From positions 1-5,190 of the forward strand of contig JAEWCT010000362.1 in NCBI GenBank assembly GCA_023390485.1: 5,190 nucleotides of DNA, given 5' to 3'. The DNA comes from Pseudomonadota bacterium. GTDB lineage: Bacteria > Pseudomonadota > Alphaproteobacteria > Rhizobiales > Hyphomicrobiaceae. The notes beneath the pieces are model-generated. The model made no database searches. It saw only the letters and a list, made by a program, of their open reading frames with translations, and was not told where the DNA came from. A program made the translations under genes and the position numbers. Below, in pieces: positions 1 through 5,190 of this stretch (position 1 is the first letter of the stretch; each line of letters starts with the position of its first letter).

Positions 1-1490
1 ACCGTGTAGTGATGATACATGTTGAACTGCATCATCGCGACGATGCGCCCGAACTCGGGCAGGAAGCGGCCGAGCACGCCTGCCTCGTTCATATGACGTA
101 GGGATGCCTCTGGGTTTCCATGTGCCGTCAACAGCGAAAGAAAAATGCTGTTGGCTTCCGGGTCATGGCGAAGCTTGTCGTCGATGAGCCGAAGCGATCC
201 GCGAAGCAGGCGGATCGCATCGGGATGGAGATAGGCGCCGGTATTCGCGGCTTGCGCGAAGAAGCGGATGAGATTGACCGGATCGCGGACGAAGACATCG
301 GCGTCGGCGATGTTCAGGCGGTCATTATCGATGCGGAAATCGGTTTTCTGGCGGACCTCGCGCCGCATCTTCCAGCTTAGCGGATTGAGGAGCCGCTTGA
401 AGCCGGGCGACGTCTTCAGCTGCTGCATTTCGAGCGCGCCGCAGAGGATCGTCGTCAGGTCCCCGACGTCTTTCGCGATGAGGAAGTAGTGCTTCATGAA
501 GCGCTCGACGGCGCGCAGACCGTCGCGCGAGGTGTAGCCGAGGCTTTGCGCCATCGCCGGCTGCACTTCGAACGAAAGGACTTCTTCGGCGCGTCCGGTC
601 AGGAAGTGCAGGAAGCAGCGAACGCGCCAAAGAAAATCTTCACAGCGGCGAAAGGTCTGCACCTCTTCGGGCGTGAAGATCCCGGCTTCGACTGCGGCGG
701 CGCCGACCTCCTGGTTGAAGATGTATTTCGACAGCCACTGCAGCGTATGCAGGTCGCGGAGGCCGCCTATGCCGTCCTTGATGTTCGGCTCGACTTTGTA
801 GCGGCTTGAACCGGCGCGGCGCGTTCGCTCGTCACGTTCGGCCATCTTGGCGTCGATGAACTGGCGTGCCGTGCCGGCGACGACCTCCGAGCGGAAGCGA
901 TCCTCGAATTCGGCGAAGAGCTGCTTGTCGCCAAGGATGAGCCGGGAATCGAGAAGGGCGGTGCGTATCGTGATGTCGGCGAGACCGAGTTTCAGACATT
1001 GCTCGACCGTGCGCGTCGCATGGCCAACCTTGAAGCCCAAGTCCCAGAGCAGATAGAGCATGTATTCGGCGACGCTCTCGCCCCAGGGCGTCTGCTTGTA
1101 GGGAAGCAGAAACAGGAGATCGATGTCGGAGCCCGGCGCGAGAAGGCTGCGCCCGTAGCCGCCGGTCGCCACAATCGCCATGCGCTCAGCGTCGGAAGGA
1201 TTGGTGGCGCGGTAGACGTGGACGACCGTGTAATCGTAGATCAGTCTGATCAGCTCGTCTTGGAACAGGCTGAGGCCGGCGGCGCAGCGTCTGCCGTTGC
1301 CGTCGGCTTCGAGCGCGGTGCGCGCCGATTCCCGCGCGTTCCTCAGAATAGTTTTCAGGCTCTCGAGCACCTTGGGACGCGCATCGGCCGCCGAGGTGCT
1401 CGCGTTGAAATGCCCGGTCAGCTCGCGACGCGCAGCAAGTTTGTCGAAGTAAGGCGGCGGGACGAGCTCATTCAAGGTTTCATTGGTCAA
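1..1490 (-). CDS. glnD: Bifunctional PII uridylyltransferase/uridylyl-removing enzyme, N-terminal 496 codons (3' end beyond window)
   Basis: GlnD adds UMP to the PII proteins GlnB/GlnK when glutamine is low and removes it when glutamine is high, setting glutamine synthetase activity and Ntr signalling in the cytoplasm. The frame is open from 1490 to the left edge. The nucleotidyltransferase domain shows GGYGR (110-114) and SDID (121-124), whose aspartates D122 and D124 should bind the catalytic metals. The family signature KVEPNIKDGIGGLRDLHTL spans 232-250. The reading ends at 496 in MQFNMYHHYT, the usual entry to the HD (UMP-removing) domain. The HD catalytic residues and both C-terminal glutamine-sensing ACT domains are outside; family members are usually about 900-950 residues. 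The start is taken as TTG at 1490-1488 because an in-frame TGA lies about 14 codons upstream with no ATG or GTG between; a second TTG at codon 5 is possible. It overlaps the mutS stop, so coupling is likely. No frameshift or missing motif is seen. Confidence 0.97.
   Translation of the reverse strand, partial: MTNETLNELVPPPYFDKLAARRELTGHFNASTSAADARPKVLESLKTILRNARESARTALEADGNGRRCAAGLSLFQDELIRLIYDYTVVHVYRATNPSDAERMAIVATGGYGRSLLAPGSDIDLLFLLPYKQTPWGESVAEYMLYLLWDLGFKVGHATRTVEQCLKLGLADITIRTALLDSRLILGDKQLFAEFEDRFRSEVVAGTARQFIDAKMAERDERTRRAGSSRYKVEPNIKDGIGGLRDLHTLQWLSKYIFNQEVGAAAVEAGIFTPEEVQTFRRCEDFLWRVRCFLHFLTGRAEEVLSFEVQPAMAQSLGYTSRDGLRAVERFMKHYFLIAKDVGDLTTILCGALEMQQLKTSPGFKRLLNPLSWKMRREVRQKTDFRIDNDRLNIADADVFVRDPVNLIRFFAQAANTGAYLHPDAIRLLRGSLRLIDDKLRHDPEANSIFLSLLTAHGNPEASLRHMNEAGVLGRFLPEFGRIVAMMQFNMYHHYT
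1487..1490 (-). other. mutS stop / glnD start overlap (TTGA)
   Basis: Read on the minus strand, the four bases TTGA contain the TTG that opens the glnD frame (1490-1488) and the TGA that ends mutS (1489-1487). The only nearby Shine-Dalgarno-like sequence is an AAGAAGACGAAG run inside the last mutS codons, which is weak. The arrangement suggests that glnD translation depends at least partly on ribosomes finishing mutS. The overlap is seen directly; the coupling is inferred. Confidence 0.8.
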
Positions 1491-4336
1491 GGCTTCGTCT
1501 TCTTCTGGGCTTCGGCAAGAGCCTTGAGTTCATACATCTTTTCGAGTGCCGCCTTGGGCGACAGCTCATCAGGATGCATGGCGTCGAGCAGCTTTTCAAC
1601 GGCTGAAGGCTCCTTGCTAGCGGCTGCGCCCGTCGGCCGCGCCGCAGAGAACAATGGCAGATCGTCGATACCTTCGTTGCCGACGCGCGGACGGCGATCC
1701 GCCTTCTCCAAGCGCTCCAGGACCTGACGCGCCCGGGAGACGACGGTTTCAGGCAGGCCCGCGAGCTTCGCGACTTGAATACCATACGAGCGGTCGGCGG
1801 CGCCGGGCTTAACCTTATGCAGGAAAACGATGTTATCGTGCCATTCGGTAACGTCCATCGTGACGTTCGCGATCCCATCGAGGCGTCGCGCCAGAGCGGT
1901 CAGCTCGTGATAGTGGGTCGCGAAGAGCGCCCGCGCCTTCGTCACTTCGTGCAAATATTCGACCGTCGCCCAGGCTATCGACAGCCCGTCGAACGTCGCG
2001 GTGCCGCGGCCGATTTCGTCCAGGATGACGAGAGAACGCTCCGTCGCCTGATTAAGGATCGCGGCCGTCTCGACCATTTCGACCATGAACGTCGAGCGTC
2101 CGCGCGCCAGATCGTCGGAGGCTCCGACGCGCGAAAACAACCGGTCGACGATGCCGATGTGGGCGGAGCGTGCAGGCACGTAAGAGCCCATCTGAGCCAT
2201 CACCGTGATCAGCGCGTTTTGGCGGAGGAACGTCGATTTGCCGGCCATGTTCGGTCCGGTCACAAGCCAGATGCGCGCATCGGGGAGTTCGTCAAAGCCT
2301 GGCGGTGCATCGACACCGCCTTTTCCGAGAATGCAGTCGTTTTCGATAAATGCCGCGCCGTCGCTCTTCGCCAGAGCCTGCTGGACGACGGGGTGACGGC
2401 CGCCACGGATTTCGAATGCGGGGCTGTGATCGGTCACCGGCCGCACATAGCCTTGCTCGAGCGCCAGCGTCGCGAGCGCCGCATAGACGTCGAGTTCGGC
2501 GAGGGCGCCCGCCGCCGCGCCAAGGGTCTCGCTCGCGGCTCCGATGTCTTGCGCGAGGCTCGCGAAAATCTCCTGCTCCAGGCTCAGCGCGCGCTCGCTT
2601 GCGGAGGCGATCTGGCCTTCGGTTTCGAGCAGTTCCGCGGTCGAGAATCGTACTGCGTTTGCCATCGTCTGCCGGTGCTTGAAGCGATCCGACAGGGGCG
2701 GCGAGAGCAGAGGTTTGGCGTTGAGCTGCGTCGCCTCGATATAAAAGCCGAGTATGTTGTTGTGGCGTACACGAAGAGCTTTGATGCCCGTCTCTTCGAT
2801 GTATCGCGTTTCGAGTTCCGCCATGACGCGGCGGCTGTCGTTCCTCAGTTCGCGCGCGGTATCGAGATCGCGATTATAGCCGTCTCTGACGAAGCCGCCG
2901 TCGCGCTTCAACAGCGGCGGATCATCGACCAGTGCGCTCTGAAGCGCGGCGTTGAGCGACGCTGGAACCGCGGTCAAACGTGCGCGGATCGATTGCAGTT
3001 CGGGCGCCAGGGGCAGCGGAGCCGTGGCCTCTGTCAGCATTTTGGCGCATTCGGAGGCCGCTTCGATGGCGTCGCGCACGGCTGCGAGATCGCGTGGGCC
3101 TCCACGCCCGAAACTCAGTCTTGGCAGGGCCCGCGCGAGATCGGGAGTTCCGCGGAGACGAAAGCGGATGTCATCCAGCAGCAGGCGGTTGGCGAGCAGG
3201 AAGCCAACGGCGTCGAGGCGCGCATCGATGGCGGCGGGATCGGTCAGCGGGCTCGAAATGCGTGCCAGGAGTTCGCGAGCACCCGCGCCTGTTATCGTGC
3301 GGTCGATCGCGCCGAGCAGGGACGAAGATTTGTCGCCCGAGGAAGATTTCACGAGTTCGAGGCTCGTGCGGCTGGCGGCATCGATGAAGAGCGAGGCGCT
3401 GCCGGTCCGGCGCGGGGCGCGGATCAAAGGCTTGCGGCCCATCTGCGTCAGGTCGACGTATTTCAGAACGGCGCCGATGGCCGCGAGTTCATGACGCGAA
3501 AAGGTGCCGAAGCCCGCGAGATCGGTGACGCCCAGGCAGGCCTTGAGATCGCGCGCGCCGGCGGCGCTGTCGAAATATGCCGATGGGACCGGCGTTGTCT
3601 TGCCGCCCGAATATTCGATGGCTCTGGTGAAGGTTTGATCGGAGAGCAGATCGTCGGCGGCGAGAACTTCGCTCGGCGCCAAGCGTATCAACTCGCCCGC
3701 GAGATCGAGCGCGGAGAGTTCGGCAACCTCGAACTCACCCGTCGAGATATCGAGCGAAGCCAGCGCGACACGCGCGTCCGCGTTTTCCGCGCCTCGAGCG
3801 GACGGCTTCGCACCGAAAACGGCGGTAAGGTAGTTGCTGGCTTTGGCGTCCAGCAGCGCCTCTTCCGTCAGTGTGCCGGGCGTGACGAGGCGGACGACAT
3901 CGCGTTTGACGACGGCCTTGGCGCCGCGCTTTCTGGCCTCGGCCGGATCTTCAAGCTGCTCGCAAACGGCGACGCGATAGCCCTTCTTGATCAAACGCTG
4001 CAGATATTCGTCGGCCCGGTGCACGGGGACGCCGCACATCGGGATGTCCTGGCCGCGATGTTTGCCGCGCTTCGTGAGGACAATCGACAGCGCTTCTGAG
4101 GCGGTAACCGCATCTTCAAAAAATAGTTCGTAGAAGTCGCCCATGCGATACCAAAGCAGACTGTCTGGATTTGCTGCCTTGATTTCGAGATACTGCGCCA
4201 TCGACGGCGTCGCCTCGTTCGAGACGGCCGCTTCGCCATCGCTGTGCGACACTTCGGCTGCCACAGACGGCACTGATTCGGTTGGGCTGCTCTTGCGCTG
4301 CGCGCCGGTTCTGGACATCAAGTGACTACGTTTCAA
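1487..4336 (-). CDS. mutS: DNA mismatch repair protein MutS
   Basis: MutS scans DNA as a dimer, clamps on mismatches and, with ATP, recruits MutL for repair. The 949-residue product is complete. The mismatch-reading motif is F68-Y69-E70 in MGDFYELF. Connector, lever and clamp domains follow; RVRHNNILGFYIE (522-534) is typical of the core. The ATPase has Walker A GPNMAGKST (694-702), signature-like STFMVEM (748-754), Walker B LVILDE (769-774) with GRGTATFDG, and the switch histidine H808 in ATHYHEL. DLPLF (892-896) fits a sliding-clamp-binding motif, and 911-942 matches the C-terminal tetramerisation helices. E. coli MutS is 853 residues; the excess is partly a polar N-terminal tail before MAQYL (46-50). 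The chosen start is TTG at 4336, with GAGG 4 nt upstream and an in-frame stop at 4345-4343. ATG at 4318 (M7, MSRTGAQ) is a serious alternative but lacks a clear ribosome binding site. It is first gene of a probable mutS-glnD operon, divergent from maeB. Confidence 0.98.
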   Translation of the reverse strand: MKRSHLMSRTGAQRKSSPTESVPSVAAEVSHSDGEAAVSNEATPSMAQYLEIKAANPDSLLWYRMGDFYELFFEDAVTASEALSIVLTKRGKHRGQDIPMCGVPVHRADEYLQRLIKKGYRVAVCEQLEDPAEARKRGAKAVVKRDVVRLVTPGTLTEEALLDAKASNYLTAVFGAKPSARGAENADARVALASLDISTGEFEVAELSALDLAGELIRLAPSEVLAADDLLSDQTFTRAIEYSGGKTTPVPSAYFDSAAGARDLKACLGVTDLAGFGTFSRHELAAIGAVLKYVDLTQMGRKPLIRAPRRTGSASLFIDAASRTSLELVKSSSGDKSSSLLGAIDRTITGAGARELLARISSPLTDPAAIDARLDAVGFLLANRLLLDDIRFRLRGTPDLARALPRLSFGRGGPRDLAAVRDAIEAASECAKMLTEATAPLPLAPELQSIRARLTAVPASLNAALQSALVDDPPLLKRDGGFVRDGYNRDLDTARELRNDSRRVMAELETRYIEETGIKALRVRHNNILGFYIEATQLNAKPLLSPPLSDRFKHRQTMANAVRFSTAELLETEGQIASASERALSLEQEIFASLAQDIGAASETLGAAAGALAELDVYAALATLALEQGYVRPVTDHSPAFEIRGGRHPVVQQALAKSDGAAFIENDCILGKGGVDAPPGFDELPDARIWLVTGPNMAGKSTFLRQNALITVMAQMGSYVPARSAHIGIVDRLFSRVGASDDLARGRSTFMVEMVETAAILNQATERSLVILDEIGRGTATFDGLSIAWATVEYLHEVTKARALFATHYHELTALARRLDGIANVTMDVTEWHDNIVFLHKVKPGAADRSYGIQVAKLAGLPETVVSRARQVLERLEKADRRPRVGNEGIDDLPLFSAARPTGAAASKEPSAVEKLLDAMHPDELSPKAALEKMYELKALAEAQKKTKP

Positions 4337-4340
4337 TTTG

Positions 4341-4344
4341 CCTC
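4341..4344 (-). promoter_or_regulatory. Probable ribosome binding site deciding the mutS TTG start
   Basis: On the minus strand GAGG lies 4 nt before TTG 4336-4334, a slightly short spacing. No purine-rich stretch of similar quality precedes the in-frame TTG at 4321 or ATG at 4318. This favours the TTG start but does not settle it. Confidence 0.45.
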
Positions 4345-4405
4345 ATTGGCGTTGATCGATGACGCAGCATGAAGCGCTCCACCGCCCCGATCCAAGCGTC
4401 GGATA

Positions 4406-4434
4406 TGCATAGGTTGCCGTATCGTCTGCTGCAA
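4406..4434 (-). promoter_or_regulatory. Candidate promoter for mutS-glnD
   Basis: On the minus strand TTGCAG (4434-4429) and TATGCA (4411-4406) are separated by 17 nt, a possible -35/-10 pair. Each matches the sigma70 consensus at only about half its positions. Transcription would start near 4399, giving a leader of roughly 60 nt before the mutS TTG. Both boxes fall largely in the arms of the 4409-4439 inverted repeat. Confidence 0.3.
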
Positions 4435-4439
4435 CCTAT
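4409..4439. repeat. Perfect 9-bp inverted repeat in the mutS/maeB divergent intergenic region
   Basis: ATAGGTTGC at 4409-4417 is repeated in inverse as GCAACCTAT at 4431-4439, with a 13-nt spacer. The arm centres are 22 bp apart, about two helical turns, which suits a dimeric DNA-binding protein contacting one face. It lies midway between two divergent genes. As RNA it could fold, but no T-run follows closely in either direction, so a terminator is unlikely. The repeat is seen directly; an operator role is inference. Confidence 0.6.
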
Positions 4440-4442
4440 CGT
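4414..4442 (+). promoter_or_regulatory. Candidate promoter for maeB
   Basis: TTGCCG (4414-4419) and TATCGT (4437-4442) are separated by 17 nt. Because of the inverted repeat this pair is the mirror image of the candidate mutS promoter about position 4424. Start of transcription would be near 4449, about 64 nt before the maeB ATG. Consensus matches are partial, so the call is tentative. Confidence 0.3.
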
Positions 4443-4463
4443 GCCGGCTCTTTTCCCCTGAAG

Positions 4464-4489
4464 TGTGCCTCGGAAGCCCCGAGTGCACA
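4464..4489 (+). other. Stem-loop in the presumed maeB mRNA leader
   Basis: TGTGCCTCGG (4464-4473) can pair with CCGAG (4479-4483) plus GCACA (4485-4489), leaving one bulged T at 4484 and a 5-nt AAGCC loop: ten base pairs, mostly G-C. It ends 23 nt before ATG 4513. It also contains the alternative GTG start (4483) and its GGAAG, so it would hide that start if folded. No U-run follows, so an intrinsic terminator is not supported. Pairing is seen in sequence; any regulatory role is inference. Confidence 0.4.
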
Positions 4490-4512
4490 AAATTCACGAA
4501 CGGTCCAACAGC

Positions 4513-5190
4513 ATGGCCTCCCCTCATCGTGCAGCCCAAGTCACGGCTCAGGAAGCGCTCGCATTCCACGCGGGCGGCAAACCCGGAAAACTCGAGATAA
4601 CACCGACGAAGCCGCTGGCGACGCAGCGCGATCTTTCGCTGGCTTATTCGCCGGGCGTTGCCATTCCGGTGTTGGCGATCGCGGAAAATCCGCGAGATGC
4701 CTATACCTACACGAACAAGGGGAATTTGGTTGCCGTAGTTTCGAACGGTACGGCTATTCTCGGGTTGGGCAATCTCGGGGCGCTGGCATCAAAGCCGGTG
4801 ATGGAGGGCAAGGCTGCGCTCTTTAAGCGCTTTGCCGATCTCGATGCGATCGACCTGCTCGTAGACACGCCGGACCCGGAAGCCTTCATCAACTCGGTGC
4901 GCTATCTCGGACCCTCGTTCGGGGGCATCAATCTCGAAGATATCAAGTCGCCGGACTGCTTCGTCATCGAAGAGAAGCTGAAGGAGCTTCTCGACATCCC
5001 CGTTTTTCACGACGACCAGCATGGGACTGCGATCGTCGTAGCTGCGGGCATTCTGAATGGGCTCCGCGTCGTCGAGAAAGACATTGGCGACGTGAAGCTT
5101 GTCTGCGCGGGTGCAGGCGCGGCGGCGCTGGCGTGCCTTAATCTGCTCGTGATGATCGGCGTAAAGCGCGAGAACATCACCGTCTGTGAT
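4513..5190 (+). CDS. maeB: NADP-dependent malic enzyme (MaeB type), N-terminal 226 codons (3' end beyond window)
   Basis: Malic enzyme oxidatively decarboxylates malate to pyruvate and CO2 while reducing NAD(P)+, feeding gluconeogenic carbon and NADPH. The malic N-terminal domain shows GKPGKLEI (22-29), TKPLATQRDLSLAYSPGVA (32-50) with the conserved Y45, and GNLVAVVSNGTAILGLG (70-86). SKPVMEGK (93-100) has K100, the likely catalytic lysine by comparison with other malic enzymes. NLED (140-143) and FHDDQHGTA (165-173) supply the expected divalent-metal acidic residues E142, D143 and D167/D168. The Rossmann domain begins near 195 with the dinucleotide loop GAGAAALAC (200-208). Large bacterial MaeB enzymes are about 750-770 residues with a phosphotransacetylase-like C-terminal half; that part lies outside, so the hybrid form and NADP preference are inferred. 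ATG 4513 has no strong ribosome binding site. GTG at 4483, with GGAAG 6 nt upstream, would add ten residues (VHKIHERSNS). It is transcribed away from mutS. Confidence 0.96.
   Translation, partial: MASPHRAAQVTAQEALAFHAGGKPGKLEITPTKPLATQRDLSLAYSPGVAIPVLAIAENPRDAYTYTNKGNLVAVVSNGTAILGLGNLGALASKPVMEGKAALFKRFADLDAIDLLVDTPDPEAFINSVRYLGPSFGGINLEDIKSPDCFVIEEKLKELLDIPVFHDDQHGTAIVVAAGILNGLRVVEKDIGDVKLVCAGAGAAALACLNLLVMIGVKRENITVCD

Noticed and set aside
120..1056. Several short plus-strand frames (for example 120-380, 489-809, 847-1056)
   Set aside because: They lie opposite the continuous, well-conserved glnD frame and show no motif or convincing ribosome binding site.
999..1727. A 242-codon plus-strand open frame across the glnD/mutS junction
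   Set aside because: It runs opposite two clearly conserved genes, has no recognisable motif, and fits the usual shadow frames of GC-rich coding DNA.
1775..4099. A 774-codon open frame on the plus strand, antisense to mutS
   Set aside because: Its triplets are exactly the complements of the mutS triplets, so a stop appears only where mutS uses TTA, CTA or TCA, codons that are rare in GC-rich genes. The frame ends at 4099 precisely where mutS Ser80 is TCA. Its product is rich in Arg, Gly and Ala with no recognisable domain, whereas the mutS strand encodes a fully intact MutS.
4349..4365. GCGT...ACGC inverted repeat around ATCGAT just upstream of mutS
   Set aside because: Only four bases pair firmly around a nine-base centre, which is expected by chance in a region of this size.
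4451..4456. TTTT run after the 4409-4439 inverted repeat as a possible intrinsic terminator on the plus strand
   Set aside because: The T-run is about 12 nt from the stem, is only four bases long, and lies between divergent gene starts where a terminator is not expected.
4333..4569. A 78-codon minus-strand open frame upstream of mutS, whose TGA overlaps the mutS TTG
   Set aside because: It was considered as a leader peptide coupled to mutS. It starts inside the maeB coding region, crosses both intergenic inverted repeats, resembles no known protein, and has a composition typical of translated non-coding DNA. The candidate mutS promoter near 4399 would also lie inside it.
4707..5022. Two minus-strand frames opposite maeB (4707-4892 and 4789-5022)
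   Set aside because: The plus strand here encodes conserved malic enzyme motifs without interruption; the minus frames are shadows.

Overview
The window is a GC-rich piece of a bacterial chromosome. Codon choice is strongly G/C at third positions. Sequence flavour and gene order suggest an alphaproteobacterium, probably of the Rhizobiales/Hyphomicrobiales: MutS carries the GRGTATFDG form of the Walker B/D-loop region, GlnD has a long N-terminal part, and MaeB is of the MaeB/Tme type. That placement comes from memory of family sequences, not from a search. Everything found is core housekeeping; there is no mobile element, CRISPR array, tRNA, rRNA or plainly foreign gene.

Layout. Positions 1-1490 (minus strand) hold the first 496 codons of glnD, the PII uridylyltransferase/uridylyl-removing enzyme; it runs off the left edge just inside its HD domain. 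Positions 1487-4336 (minus) hold a complete mutS, the mismatch-recognition ATPase. The mutS stop and the glnD start overlap in a TTGA, so the two genes form a tightly packed, probably translationally coupled mutS-glnD unit. Positions 4337-4512 are the only intergenic space, 176 bp between divergent genes. Positions 4513-5190 (plus) hold the first 226 codons of maeB, an NADP-type malic enzyme, which runs off the right edge inside its dinucleotide-binding domain.

The divergent intergenic region is the most structured part. It contains a perfect 9-bp inverted repeat (4409-4417 / 4431-4439). Its symmetry creates equivalent weak sigma70-like promoters on both strands, lying on top of each other, one facing mutS-glnD and one facing maeB. 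A second, imperfect 10-bp stem-loop (4464-4489) would lie in the maeB leader. Promoter assignments are inference from sequence alone.

Functionally, MutS (DNA repair), GlnD (nitrogen/glutamine sensing through PII) and MaeB (malate to pyruvate plus NADPH) are not one pathway. A carbon-nitrogen link between maeB and glnD is conceivable, but nothing in the sequence shows it. I found no convincing new biological system here.
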